NCBI GenBank assembly: GCA_018970765.1
Contig: JAGWVT010000013.1
Span: 1 to 46,895 of the forward strand
Source: Actinomycetales bacterium
GTDB taxonomy: Bacteria > Actinomycetota > Actinomycetes > S36-B12
Length of the DNA stretch: 46,895 nucleotides
Direction of reading: 5' to 3'
In this document: positions 31,030 through 40,069 of the stretch, in pieces
Position numbering within the stretch: position 1 is the stretch's first letter
How the letters are laid out: each line of letters begins with the position of its first letter
The notes under the pieces: model-generated
What the model saw: only the letters and a program-made list of their open reading frames with translations
What the model was told of the DNA's origin: nothing
Databases searched by the model: none
Program-made: the position numbers and the translations under genes

Positions 31030-32985
31030 GTGGACAATGAAGCCCTGGAGAACCTGCTCGCCGAGACTCGCGAGTTCCCCCCATCGGCCGCCTTCGCGGC
31101 TCAGGCCAACGCCACGGCCGCCATGTATGACGAGGCCGCCGACGATCGGTTGGCCTTCTGGGCCAAGCAGGCCCGCATGCTGCAGTGGGAAACCGACTTT
31201 GCTGAGGTCCTCGACTGGTCGCGTGCCCCATTCGCGCGGTGGTTCATCGGTGGACGACTCAATGTCGCGGTCAACTGTGTCGACCGCCATGTGGATGCCG
31301 GCTACGGCAACCAGGTGGCCCTGCGTTTCGAAGGCGAGCCGGGTGATCGCCGCGACGTAACCTACGCGGAATTACAGGATGAGGTCTGCCGCTGCGCGAA
31401 TGCGCTCACCGAGTTAGGTGTCAGCGCCGGCGATCGCGTCGCTATCTACATGCCGATGATTCCCGAGGCCGTGGTGGCGATGCTGGCCTGTGCTCGCATT
31501 GGCGCACCACATTCGGTTGTGTTCGCAGGATTTTCTGCAGAGGCGCTGCGCAGTCGCATCGATGATGCGCAGGCCAAACTGGTGATCACTACGGACGGTC
31601 AGAACCGCCGCGGCTCAGCCATGCCGCTCAAGCCAGCGGTGGACGAGGCAGTCGCCCAGACCCCCTGCGTGGAGCATGTGCTGGTCGTTCGACGCACGGG
31701 TGGCGACGTCTCAATGGTGCAAGGACGCGACCTGTGGTGGCACGAGTGCGTCGAGCGGCAGTCGACGACACACCAGGCAGAGGCATTCGACAGCGAGCAT
31801 CCGCTGTTCATCCTCTATACCTCTGGAACCACGGGCAAGCCCAAAGGCATCCTGCATACCTCGGGTGGGTATCTCACGCAGGCCGCCTATACACACCGCA
31901 ATGTCTTCGATCTCAAGCCCGACTCAGATATCTATTGGTGTACCGCTGACATCGGATGGGTGACGGGCCACTCCTACATCGTCTACGGACCCTTGGCCAA
32001 CCGCGTCACGCAGGTGATCTATGAGGGCACACCCGATACGCCTACTAAGGATCGCTTCTGGGACATCGTGCAACGTCACCGCGTCACGATCTTCTACACC
32101 GCTCCAACGGCAATCCGCACCTTCATGAAGTGGGGTGACGAACTCCCACTGGGTAAGGATCTGTCGTCCTTGCGGCTGCTCGGCTCCGTGGGCGAACCCA
32201 TCAACCCCGAGGCATGGATCTGGTACCGAGACATCATCGGCGGTGGCCGCACGCCAATCGTGGATACCTGGTGGCAGACCGAAACCGGAGCCATCATGAT
32301 CTCCCCGCTGCCAGGCGTAACGGTCTGCAAGCCCGGTTCGGCGATGCGCCCCCTGCCCGGCATCGGTGCCGCCGTCGTCAACGACGCAGGCGTCCCGGTC
32401 GGCAATGGCTCGGGTGGTTACCTCGTCCTCACTGAACCCTGGCCTTCGATGCTGCGGGGTATCTGGGGTGATGACCAGCGTTACGTCGACACCTACTGGT
32501 CACGCTGGCCGCAGTATTACTTCGCCGGCGATGGAGCCAAACTGGATGATGACGGTGCTATCTGGCTCCTGGGCCGCGTCGATGACGTGATGAATGTCTC
32601 CGGTCACCGCATCTCCACGACGGAAGTGGAATCAGCGCTGGTGTCACATCCGATGGTTGCTGAGGCGGCGGTGGTCGGTGCCAACGACGAGATGACGGGG
32701 CAGGGCATTGTGGCCTTCGTGATCCTGCGCGCAGGAAGTCAAGACGGGCCAGAGGTTGCCAAGAATCTGCGGGACCATGTTGCTCGCGAGATCGGCCCCA
32801 TCGCCAAGCCGCGTCAGATCCTCGTCGTCGCAGAACTTCCCAAGACGCGGTCGGGCAAGATCATGCGTCGACTACTGCGCGATGTCGCTGAACACCGTGA
32901 ACTTGGCGACGCGACGACCCTGGCAGACCCCACCGTGATGAACCTCATCGCTGCTGGCTTGGGCAGTGGCCAGTCGGAGGACTAG
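31030..32985 (+). CDS. acs: Acetyl-CoA synthetase (AMP-forming)
   Basis: 651 residues, full length. Converts acetate, ATP and CoA to acetyl-CoA via acetyl-AMP. A3 loop YTSGTTGKPKG, acetate pocket and A5 region DTWWQTETGAIM, A8 hinge GRVDDVMNVSGHRIS, and A10 Lys in KTRSGKIMRR (the residue acetylated and switched off by Pat-type acetyltransferases). The tail ELGDATTLADPTVM is usual for the family. Start GTG at 31030. The strong match to Acs over propionyl-CoA ligase is from the WWQTETG segment; propionate use cannot be excluded. NhaA follows 37 bases later. Confidence 0.95.
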   Translation: MDNEALENLLAETREFPPSAAFAAQANATAAMYDEAADDRLAFWAKQARMLQWETDFAEVLDWSRAPFARWFIGGRLNVAVNCVDRHVDAGYGNQVALRFEGEPGDRRDVTYAELQDEVCRCANALTELGVSAGDRVAIYMPMIPEAVVAMLACARIGAPHSVVFAGFSAEALRSRIDDAQAKLVITTDGQNRRGSAMPLKPAVDEAVAQTPCVEHVLVVRRTGGDVSMVQGRDLWWHECVERQSTTHQAEAFDSEHPLFILYTSGTTGKPKGILHTSGGYLTQAAYTHRNVFDLKPDSDIYWCTADIGWVTGHSYIVYGPLANRVTQVIYEGTPDTPTKDRFWDIVQRHRVTIFYTAPTAIRTFMKWGDELPLGKDLSSLRLLGSVGEPINPEAWIWYRDIIGGGRTPIVDTWWQTETGAIMISPLPGVTVCKPGSAMRPLPGIGAAVVNDAGVPVGNGSGGYLVLTEPWPSMLRGIWGDDQRYVDTYWSRWPQYYFAGDGAKLDDDGAIWLLGRVDDVMNVSGHRISTTEVESALVSHPMVAEAAVVGANDEMTGQGIVAFVILRAGSQDGPEVAKNLRDHVAREIGPIAKPRQILVVAELPKTRSGKIMRRLLRDVAEHRELGDATTLADPTVMNLIAAGLGSGQSED

Positions 32986-33022
32986 GTACCCAACAAGCCA
33001 ACGGCCATGACAGCATCGTGGG

Positions 33023-34321
33023 ATGACTGGCCGCGAGATCCTCGGTCGGCCCTCGCTTGGCCAGCGTGGCTGGCTACTGGCACAGTTACGCGACGAGACA
33101 GTCGGCGGGGCACTACTCCTCGCGGCTGCCGCGATCGCGCTGATCTGGGCCAACTCCCCCGCCGGTGACAGTTACGCCGCGCTGATCAGCGCACCGATCG
33201 GACCATCCTCAATCGGGCCGGTACCAGTCGCACTGAGTCTGCCCGTTGGAGTCTGGGCTGCCGATGCCTTGCTGGCCATCTTCTTCTTCATCGTGGGCCT
33301 AGAACTCAAGCACGAACTGGTCCTGGGCTCCCTGTCGCGTTTTCGCGAGGCGATTGTTCCAGCAGCTGCCGCCCTTGGCGGCATGGTCATTCCCGCCGGG
33401 CTCTTCGTCATCGTCAACCTCACCCTCGTCGGCGGCAACACGGCGGGCTGGGGTGTGCCGATGGCCACCGATATCGCGTTTGCGCTTGCGGTGCTCGCCG
33501 TTATTGGACGCAGCCTGCCCGTTGCACTCCGGGCGTTCCTGCTGACTCTGGCGGTGGTGGACGACCTCGGCGCAATCGCGGTCATCGCCGTGTTCTACTC
33601 CGATAAGTTTCAGACCGGGTGGTTCCTGGCCGCCATTGGGTGCCTGCTGCTGTACGCCGCTGCGCAGCGTGCTCGCATCACCACACCGATGGTCTACGTT
33701 CCCCTGGTCATCCTTGGCTGGCTGTTCACCTACTACTCAGGCGTACATGCCACAGTGGCCGGGGTCGCCTTTGGACTACTCACCCGTGTGCGTACCGATT
33801 CAGGTGAACTCCAATCTCCGGTTGATCGACTCAATCGCCGCATACACCCGATTAGCGCTGGGATTGCCGTACCGCTCTTCGCATTCTGTGCTGCCGGCGT
33901 TGACCTGCGGAGCATTGGCATCGGACCGGCCATTACGTCACCGATCGCACTAGGCATCATCATCGGGCTCGTTATCGGAAAGCCTGTCGGCGTGGTCGGT
34001 GCAACATGGATCACCGCGCGTTTCACTCGGGCGCGACTACACCCGAGTATCGCCTGGCGGGATATTGGCGCGATCGGCCTACTCGCCGGCATCGGCTTCA
34101 CAGTTGCACTGCTCATCACCGAACTCGCCTACGACGAACAGGTTGCGCAGCTCGATTCCGCAAAGATCGCCGTGCTCTTAGCTTCTGTCATGGCCGCTTT
34201 GGTTGCCAGCCTCGCCCTGCTCAGCAGAAACCGCCACTACGCCCGCGTTGCGGCAGTCGAGGAGCGGGATGACGATGGCGACGGAATCCCGGACGTCTAT
34301 CAACAACCTCCCGACCGGTAA
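33023..34321 (+). CDS. nhaA: NhaA-type Na+/H+ antiporter with Asp-rich tail
   Basis: 432 residues, about 12 helices. Family segments: FFFIVGLELKHELVLGSL, WGVPMATDIAFALAV and the two adjacent Asp of LTLAVVDDLGAIAVIAV that bind Na+ or protons. Exchanges Na+ (or Li+) for H+ across the inner membrane. The last 20 residues are unusual: EERDDDGDGIPDVYQQPPDR has the D-x-D-G-D-G-I-P-D pattern of thrombospondin type-3 Ca2+ loops, which are normally extracellular. Start ATG at 33023. Lies between acs and the holin-X gene, all on the plus strand. Confidence 0.92.
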   Translation: MTGREILGRPSLGQRGWLLAQLRDETVGGALLLAAAAIALIWANSPAGDSYAALISAPIGPSSIGPVPVALSLPVGVWAADALLAIFFFIVGLELKHELVLGSLSRFREAIVPAAAALGGMVIPAGLFVIVNLTLVGGNTAGWGVPMATDIAFALAVLAVIGRSLPVALRAFLLTLAVVDDLGAIAVIAVFYSDKFQTGWFLAAIGCLLLYAAAQRARITTPMVYVPLVILGWLFTYYSGVHATVAGVAFGLLTRVRTDSGELQSPVDRLNRRIHPISAGIAVPLFAFCAAGVDLRSIGIGPAITSPIALGIIIGLVIGKPVGVVGATWITARFTRARLHPSIAWRDIGAIGLLAGIGFTVALLITELAYDEQVAQLDSAKIAVLLASVMAALVASLALLSRNRHYARVAAVEERDDDGDGIPDVYQQPPDR

Positions 34322-34344
34322 CCTGACGCATAGGAGGCCCCGCC

Positions 34345-34803
34345 ATGTCAGATCCACGCCGAGCGTCACAGTCGAACTCTGCGAGTTTCGCAGCACTCAT
34401 TAATCAGACGATTCTGGACGCCAAGCGCCTCCTAGAAGCCAACATAAACCTCGCCAAGGCTGAACTCGGCGCACGAGCTGCCCGCATTCAGGGCTTCACG
34501 CTGTTCGGGCTCATCGCAATCGGGCTGATTGCACAGGCTGGCGTATTCCTTCTCGTCACTGCGGCGCTTGTGCTGGTCGCTCTCGGACTTCCCATGTGGG
34601 CTGGTTTCCTCATCGTCAGCGTCGTGCTGATTCTGGCTGGCGCCGGGTGTGGCTTTGCTGCTTGGCGGCAGTTCCAGCAGATCCGCGCCCCACTGCAGTC
34701 CGTGCAGCAGCTTCAGGCCACGGCAGCGGCGCTGCTGCCTGATGTCACTGGCCTGCCGACTGGTGGGCCCTCAGCGGGCGCTCCCCCAGTTTCCGGCGGC
34801 TGA
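34345..34803 (+). CDS. Phage holin family protein (Actinobacterial Holin-X)
   Basis: 152 residues: an amphipathic N-terminal half (LINQTILDAKRLLEANINLA, KAELGARAARIQG) and two membrane helices (about 50-72 and 77-98), then a soluble tail rich in Gln and Gly/Pro. This is the layout of the actinobacterial holin-X/DUF1469 family (Rv3669-like), membrane proteins with no shown lytic role. ATG at 34345 has AGGAGG 9 bases upstream. It ends 6 bases before the EphE-like hydrolase start, so the two are likely cotranscribed. Confidence 0.78.
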   Translation: MSDPRRASQSNSASFAALINQTILDAKRLLEANINLAKAELGARAARIQGFTLFGLIAIGLIAQAGVFLLVTAALVLVALGLPMWAGFLIVSVVLILAGAGCGFAAWRQFQQIRAPLQSVQQLQATAAALLPDVTGLPTGGPSAGAPPVSGG

Positions 34804-34809
34804 CAGCAG

Positions 34810-35736
34810 GTGGCTTTCGTCGAGCCAGACCTGGCAATCCACGCCGAAGGTCCCTGGGAGCACCGCACAATCGCCGCAAACGGTGCGCGATTCCATCTCG
34901 TCGAGGCTGGTTCTGGCCCTGCGGTGCTCATGCTGCACGGATTTCCCACCTTCTGGTGGACCTGGCGAGAGCAGGTGACCGCGCTAGCGGCTGCCGGCTA
35001 TCGAGCGATCGCCATGGATCTACGCGGATACGGGGGTTCTGATCACACACCACACGGTTACGACCCGTTCACCCTCTGCCAGGACATCGCATCTGTCATC
35101 GAGTGTCTGGGTGAGCGTCAGGCCGTGATCATGGGTCATGGCTGGGGTGGGCTGCTCGCCTGGTCAATGCCCGTCCTGCAACCACAGGTGACTGGTTCTG
35201 TCATCGCCGTTAGTGCGCCGCACCCGATCGCCTTCCAACGTGCCGCCCGGCACTGGGCTCAACTGGCACGCCTGACCTATGTCGCCGGCCTACAGTTGCC
35301 GTTCTTGCCGGAGCACTCCCTCACCCGACGTGACGGGGAAAGGGTAGGTGAACTGCTCAGCCGCTGGTCGGCCGACCCTACGTGGCTGGAACAGAAAGTC
35401 GAAGGTTCCGAATTCACGCAACGCGCTTGGTTCCAGTCCGCCTTCCTGCGATGGCCAACCGCACACACGGCAATCGAGTATCACCGCTGGTCCATTCGAT
35501 CTATCCTGCGCTCGGATGGACGGCGCTATCGACGGGCCATGGACACTCCAGTGCATGTGCCGGTGCTGCAGGTTCACGGCAGGGCCGATCCGATGGTCTT
35601 GCCCAGCAGTTGCATCAACAGTGCGAGGTTTGCGATGGGCGGCTACGACTATGCCGAACTCAACACGGGGCACTTTCCACATGAGGAGGCACCCGAAGAA
35701 TTCGCCGACACGGTCATGCGGTGGCTCCAACGATGA
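34810..35736 (+). CDS. EphE-like alpha/beta hydrolase lacking the usual nucleophile
   Basis: 308 residues. LMLHGFPTFWWTWREQV (40-56) is the HGFP oxyanion motif of epoxide hydrolases, and RAIAMDLRGYGGSD follows. The nucleophile elbow, normally G-H-D-W-G-G in this family, is MGHGWGGLLAW: residue 111 is Gly, not Asp or Ser (codon GGC, one base from GAC). The acid and base parts of the triad seem present (HGRADPM; LNTGHFPHEEAPEEF). So the fold is kept but classic hydrolysis is unlikely unless the base call is wrong. In mycobacteria EphE (Rv3670) occupies the same spot beside marP. GTG start at 34810. Its stop overlaps the DUF309 ATG (ATGA). Confidence 0.8.
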   Translation: MAFVEPDLAIHAEGPWEHRTIAANGARFHLVEAGSGPAVLMLHGFPTFWWTWREQVTALAAAGYRAIAMDLRGYGGSDHTPHGYDPFTLCQDIASVIECLGERQAVIMGHGWGGLLAWSMPVLQPQVTGSVIAVSAPHPIAFQRAARHWAQLARLTYVAGLQLPFLPEHSLTRRDGERVGELLSRWSADPTWLEQKVEGSEFTQRAWFQSAFLRWPTAHTAIEYHRWSIRSILRSDGRRYRRAMDTPVHVPVLQVHGRADPMVLPSSCINSARFAMGGYDYAELNTGHFPHEEAPEEFADTVMRWLQR

Positions 35737-36071
35737 CACAGGGGCAGACTCGTTACCGAGACCGCCTGGGTCGACCACTGCGCGGGCCGACAGCGGCGGA
35801 GCAAGCCTTCCCGCAAATCGACGAGCGGGACTTCATCACCGCTGAGCAGACCTGGGCGCTTGCCCGCGAATACCTGGAACAAGACCTCCCCTTCCACGTT
35901 CACGAAGTATTCGAGCAGCGCTGGCGTTGCTGCCCAAGCGAGGAACGTCAGCTGTGGCAGGCACTCGCTCAGTTCGGTGCAGCCCTGACACATGCCGCAC
36001 GCGCAAATGCACCCGGTGCATACCGAGTCGGGTCACGGTCACTGTTCAATCTCATGGATGCACTTCAGTGA
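35733..36071 (+). CDS. DUF309-family protein
   Basis: 112 residues from the ATG at 35733, overlapping the hydrolase stop by 4 bases. The core FHVHEVFEQRWRCCPSEERQ then LWQALAQFGAALTHAARAN is the DUF309 signature (F-H-x-H-E-x-x-E-x-x-W, L-W-Q-G-x-x-Q), a helical family of unknown function in which the conserved His and Glu could bind metal. The protein ends soon after (SRSLFNLMDALQ), a little short for the family. It is linked on the other side by a GTGA overlap to the flavoenzyme gene. Confidence 0.75.
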   Translation: MTQGQTRYRDRLGRPLRGPTAAEQAFPQIDERDFITAEQTWALAREYLEQDLPFHVHEVFEQRWRCCPSEERQLWQALAQFGAALTHAARANAPGAYRVGSRSLFNLMDALQ

Positions 36072-37507
36072 ATCCGAGTATCGACGGCGACATCGCTGGA
36101 GGTGGCCTTCAGTCCGATGAACTCATCATGTTCAGCGACGGAATCCAATACGACAAGGCAATCTTTATCGGCAACGAGCTCTACGCCGACAGACGGCCTG
36201 CCTGCATCATCCAGCCAAGAAGTATCGCTGAAATCGCAGCGGCGATCGCGATGGCTAAGGAGCGATCGCTTGACTTTTCGATCAAGTGCGGGGGGCACTC
36301 CTACGCTGGGTACTGCCTGAATAACGGCGGCGTGATGCTTGATCTCTCACTTATGCAGGGGTTTGAGATCGACGAGGCGTCGATGACAGTGCGTGCGGAT
36401 TGCGGAGTGCGCTGGCTGAGCCTCTACGAGGGCTTGGCGAGAGTGAATCCGAATTACATCGTCATGGGTGGCATCTGTCCTGATGTGGGCATCAGCGGAG
36501 CGGTGCTCGGCGGTGGAATCAATCTCATGTCACGAACCTTTGGGCTCGCTATCGATTCCCTTCAAGCGGTGAGCGTGATGACCGCTGATGGTGAACTGCT
36601 AGAGCTGAGTGGGTCGGACGATCTTGATGAAGACATGAAGGACCTTTGGTGGGCTATTCGAGGAGGCGGAGGAGGCAACTTCGGCGTTGTCGTGAGTTTC
36701 ACCCTTCAGATCTTCGATGTCGGACCCCTGGTCATTGGGTCATTGAGCTGGGATGATCTAGAGACATTCGAGAACGCCGTTGCCGTGGTCAATGCCGGGC
36801 TGTCTCGCGATGTTGCCGTTGACGCGGTCTGGACGAAAGCCGGGCCGGGCGCTCCCACCGCAGGGAGAATGACCGTGAGTCACCTCGGAACCGTGGCAAG
36901 TTGCAAAAGCGGTCTTGGCGACATCTTTTCGGAACGCCTTGCGCCGACGCAGTACGACCTGGCTGCGAGAGTCTTCGCAGAATGGGATGAGTCCAATCGG
37001 ATCTGGGACCCGTTCTCGCACGACACTTTCTTCTACCATGTCGGCTTCATCTTCGGCCCCAGGTCAATCACCCCGGACCTGGTGTCCATCATCAGGGAAC
37101 TCATGGCTGCGGCGCCCTCCCGCAGTACCTTCCACTGGAACCACGTCGGCGCTGCCTGCAGTGAAGTGGACCCAGAGGCCACGGCGTACTACTGGCGGGC
37201 CGGTGAATTCGTCGCCACCGCCAAGATCTATTGGTACGACGGCTCAGATACGAGCACCTGCATGGAGTGGGCGCAACGGGTGAAGGACGCGCTCACGCCT
37301 TTCGCGCTTGAAGCTAAAGCCACCTATATCAACTACATCGAGAACCCTTTTGCTGGCTGGCAGGAGGCTTACTATGGTCGCAACTACGCGCGCCTTCAAC
37401 GGGTGAAGTCACGCTTTGATCCAGGCAATTTCTTTCGTTTCCCCTTGGGAATCGAGGCGCAGGATGCCACTTCGCACTCAGCAGCGACCGGTATCGACGC
37501 CACGTGA
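36068..37507 (+). CDS. FAD-linked oxidase of the berberine-bridge-enzyme type
   Basis: 479 residues from the GTG at 36068 (overlaps the DUF309 stop). FAD-binding (PCMH) domain with CGGHSYAGY, whose His is the usual 8-alpha-histidyl FAD attachment, and GGICPDVGISGAVLGGG, whose Cys matches the second (6-S-cysteinyl) attachment of bicovalent BBE-type oxidases. RGGGGGNFGVVVSFTL follows. The C-terminus ENPFAGWQEAYYGRNYARL then KSRFDPGNFFRF is the BBE module. Such enzymes oxidise sugars, alkaloids or polyketides using O2. No signal peptide. The gene reads as less G+C rich than its neighbours and splits the conserved EphE-MarP pair, so it may be acquired. Its end overlaps marP by 30 bases, tail to tail. 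Confidence 0.85.
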   Translation: MNPSIDGDIAGGGLQSDELIMFSDGIQYDKAIFIGNELYADRRPACIIQPRSIAEIAAAIAMAKERSLDFSIKCGGHSYAGYCLNNGGVMLDLSLMQGFEIDEASMTVRADCGVRWLSLYEGLARVNPNYIVMGGICPDVGISGAVLGGGINLMSRTFGLAIDSLQAVSVMTADGELLELSGSDDLDEDMKDLWWAIRGGGGGNFGVVVSFTLQIFDVGPLVIGSLSWDDLETFENAVAVVNAGLSRDVAVDAVWTKAGPGAPTAGRMTVSHLGTVASCKSGLGDIFSERLAPTQYDLAARVFAEWDESNRIWDPFSHDTFFYHVGFIFGPRSITPDLVSIIRELMAAAPSRSTFHWNHVGAACSEVDPEATAYYWRAGEFVATAKIYWYDGSDTSTCMEWAQRVKDALTPFALEAKATYINYIENPFAGWQEAYYGRNYARLQRVKSRFDPGNFFRFPLGIEAQDATSHSAATGIDAT

Positions 37508-38689
37508 ATCCGTGTCGCGCTGAAGTGCTGCGCGTATCTGCGCCGCGGTGATGGCATACCCCGTTTCCTGTTCACCAAGGCCACGGCCGAAGACCATGCC
37601 CAGCACGGCCCCGTCGGGAGTGACAAGTGGACCCCCCGATACTCCGGGCTGCAGGGTTCCGCGAAATGCGATGACTTCACGTTCAACACCGGACCTGCCG
37701 TGGATGTCATTCCCGCGCGCGGCGAGCGATCCGCGCACGCGCACAGCAGTTGCCTGCTGCCCAGCGCCGTCGGGGTACCCGATCACCACCGCGGACTCAC
37801 CGAAATCAGCCGGCTGCTGGCTCCAAGCCAATGGCTTGGCCGCACTGTCGCCCAAGGCCAATACGGCGAGGTCGAGTCGTGGATCGAAGAGGACGACTGT
37901 GGCACGTTGTGGTCCGCTAGCGGTGTCTACTCGAACTCGCTGCACGCCGGCCACAACATGTGCATTGGTCAACACCAATCCAGGATCGAAGAAGAACCCA
38001 GACCCCCGCTGTTGCACTCCACACGCTCGTCCACCGACGCGGACTACGGATTCCGCCGCGCTTTCGATCGAAGGACTGTTCACAATGCCTGGGTCAGCGG
38101 GCTGCACCTGGGGGCCTTGGAACTCCGCGAGCCCGGAGAACACCTGGGGCAGGGATGTGCCATCGACGCTGTCACGAAGTCCGGTGAAGGCGTTGCGCAC
38201 TGCATCGGGCACCGTGCGATCAAGAGCGATGAGCACCTGAGAATTCCGCACCTGCTCGGTCACCGGATGGCGGGGCAATGTAGACAGGGCGCTGGAAACA
38301 ATCCAGGCAAGCATGGCTAACGCAGCAATGCTGAGCGCTGCGCCGCCTGCTGCGTCAAGGAAGCGCGCCGGATGCCAGTGCATGCCGCTGCGCAGCCGCT
38401 CGGCGAGCAGGCTCAACAGGAATTGACCGGCCAGTGCTGCGAGCAGGATTCCAATACCAAGGGCGATCGCCCGCGCAGTGCCCGAACTGATGGCCTGCAT
38501 GAACACTGGCAACCCGAAGGCCGCTGCAAGCGCACCGCCAACGAAGCCAACGAAGGACATCGCGCTAACCACCAGGCCACGACGCCAGCCGATCCAGGCA
38601 AATCCCAGCAGGACGCCGACAAGTATCCAGTCCACGAGACTGAAAGAGGTCAGGGTTATTGAGGGCAGGGAAATCAAAGGCAGATTCAC
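37478..38689 (-). CDS. marP: MarP-like periplasmic serine protease
   Basis: 403 residues from the GTG at 38689 (M. tuberculosis MarP: 397). A CvpA-like N-terminus with four helices (about 18-35, 40-62, 70-95, 112-138) anchors a trypsin-like domain: His244 (LTNAHVVAG), Asp273 (DPRLDLAVL) and Ser351 (LQPGVSGGPLV). Cys223 (GRACGV) and the very last residue Cys403 (DTGRC) match the disulfide pair that regulates MarP. In mycobacteria it cleaves the peptidoglycan hydrolase RipA in acid and is needed for acid survival; the same role here is inferred. The upstream Nudix gene ends 4 bases before it. Confidence 0.9.
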   Translation of the reverse strand: MNLPLISLPSITLTSFSLVDWILVGVLLGFAWIGWRRGLVVSAMSFVGFVGGALAAAFGLPVFMQAISSGTARAIALGIGILLAALAGQFLLSLLAERLRSGMHWHPARFLDAAGGAALSIAALAMLAWIVSSALSTLPRHPVTEQVRNSQVLIALDRTVPDAVRNAFTGLRDSVDGTSLPQVFSGLAEFQGPQVQPADPGIVNSPSIESAAESVVRVGGRACGVQQRGSGFFFDPGLVLTNAHVVAGVQRVRVDTASGPQRATVVLFDPRLDLAVLALGDSAAKPLAWSQQPADFGESAVVIGYPDGAGQQATAVRVRGSLAARGNDIHGRSGVEREVIAFRGTLQPGVSGGPLVTPDGAVLGMVFGRGLGEQETGYAITAAQIRAALQRDTDSRGVDTGRC

Positions 38690-38693
38690 GTGC

Positions 38694-39362
38694 TCATGCA
38701 CCGGCTTCCAAGTGCACGATGCGCGAGGTGTCCCAGGGTTGCGCCCAGCCAGCCCGCTCAAGGATGCCGGCGATGATCCCAGCGGTGAATCCCCAGACGA
38801 CCATGTCTTGGACGAGGAAGGCCGGCCCGATGTAACCGGATGGGTGCTGCACCCGGCACCGGTTAGCGGGGTCGGCAAATTCGGCGACAGTGACGCGGTG
38901 CACACTGACCACCTCACGTGGATCAGCTGGATACACGGACGATGGCCGCTGCCACCAAGCAAGGACCGGAGTTACCACGTAGCCGGTCACGGGGAGCGAC
39001 AGGTCAGGCAGTTGGCCAAAGACGCGAACGCCCTCCACGGCCAGCCCAGTCTCCTCATGCGCTTCACGCAGTGCCGCGGCAGGCGGCCCAGCATCGATGG
39101 GTTCCATCGCTCCACCCGGGAAGGCTGGCTGCCCGGCATGGGAGCGCAGATCCTTGGCTCGCTGCACCAACAGCAGATCAGGACCGTCGCCGAACAGCAA
39201 CAGCACCGCCGCGTGCCGCCCTTGCCCGTGCTGTGGTGGGTAGCGCGTGATGTCGTCAACGTGCATATCACGCGCACCCACAGCTACGGGTGCTAGCCAG
39301 TCAGGCAGTTCCACCGAGTCATCGATGGTCGTCGTTCGAACCCAACGCTTGGGCTGCGTCAT
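38694..39362 (-). CDS. Nudix hydrolase, CoA pyrophosphatase type
   Basis: 222 residues from the ATG at 39362 (ATGA overlap with nth). [20 protein letters not shown] (64-82) is the CoA-Nudix (UPF0035) signature that precedes the Nudix box, and the box itself is [19 protein letters not shown] then HEETGL, with the insertion in the first loop this subgroup has. These enzymes split CoA or oxidised CoA to phosphopantetheine and 3',5'-ADP. The order nth-Nudix-marP on the minus strand matches Rv3674c-Rv3672c-Rv3671c, without the thioredoxin-like Rv3673c gene. Confidence 0.87.
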   Translation of the reverse strand: MTQPKRWVRTTTIDDSVELPDWLAPVAVGARDMHVDDITRYPPQHGQGRHAAVLLLFGDGPDLLLVQRAKDLRSHAGQPAFPGGAMEPIDAGPPAAALREAHEETGLAVEGVRVFGQLPDLSLPVTGYVVTPVLAWWQRPSSVYPADPREVVSVHRVTVAEFADPANRCRVQHPSGYIGPAFLVQDMVVWGFTAGIIAGILERAGWAQPWDTSRIVHLEAGA

Positions 39363-40042
39363 GCGCGACCCTGGACCTTGAGAAGCTTTGCCGCCGCATG
39401 CGGATCTGTTGGACCGGTACCAAAGGCAGGACAGAGTTCGGCGACACTGCATGCACCGCAGGCCGGCTTGCGCGCATGGCAACAGCGGCGTCCGTGCCAG
39501 ATGACCAGTTGCGACATCTCAGTCCAGTCCTTCGGTGCGAAAATCTCTGCAAGGTCGCGCTCAATTTTTACCGGGTCTGAATTCGTGGTCCACCCGAATC
39601 GACCAGCTAGGCGGGCCACATGGGTATCGACGGTGATCCCTGGGATTCCAAAGGCCTCGCCAAGCACCACGTTCGCTGTCTTGCGACCAACGCCGGGAAG
39701 TTGCACCAGTTCGTCCAAAGTCCTGGGTACCGCGCCACCATGGTCGGCACACAGCGCCGCGCCGAGTGCCTTCAGAGTTGCTGCCTTCTGTCGAAAGAAC
39801 CCCGTGGGCGCGACCAGGCTTTCCAGGTCCTCGAGCCTGGCGCCTGCGTAGTCCTGGGCACTGGGATAGCGCGCGAACAGTTGGGGTGTCACGCGATTGA
39901 CACGTTGATCGGTGCACTGAGCGCTGAGAATCGTCGCGACAAGCAGCTGCAGCGGCGAATCGAAATCCAACTCACAGCACACATCGGGGTAGGTGCGCCG
40001 CAATATCCGCAGGATCGCCTGGGGCTGCTTAGCGCCGGTCAT
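39359..40042 (-). CDS. nth: Endonuclease III (DNA glycosylase/AP lyase)
   Basis: 227 residues from the ATG at 40042. Removes oxidised pyrimidines and nicks at AP sites. Helix-hairpin-helix [13 protein letters not shown] with catalytic Lys121, catalytic Asp139 in [11 protein letters not shown], and a [4Fe-4S] loop with Cys188, 195, 198 and 204 in the C-x6-C-x2-C-x5-C spacing. The start is chosen by matching the family N-terminus ([13 protein letters not shown]); the open frame to 40249 is antisense of crp. Divergent from crp over 109 bp. Confidence 0.94.
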   Translation of the reverse strand: MTGAKQPQAILRILRRTYPDVCCELDFDSPLQLLVATILSAQCTDQRVNRVTPQLFARYPSAQDYAGARLEDLESLVAPTGFFRQKAATLKALGAALCADHGGAVPRTLDELVQLPGVGRKTANVVLGEAFGIPGITVDTHVARLAGRFGWTTNSDPVKIERDLAEIFAPKDWTEMSQLVIWHGRRCCHARKPACGACSVAELCPAFGTGPTDPHAAAKLLKVQGRA

Positions 40043-40054
40043 CCCTGCAGCGTA

Positions 40055-40069
40055 AGTGCGCTGCGCACT
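40055..40069. promoter_or_regulatory. Inverted repeat between nth and crp
   Basis: AGTGCGC-T-GCGCACT is a perfect 7-bp inverted repeat in the 109-bp divergent region, 13 bases from the nth start. It is not a Crp-type TGTGA-N6-TCACA site. It could be an operator for an unknown regulator; no footprint is known. Confidence 0.35.
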
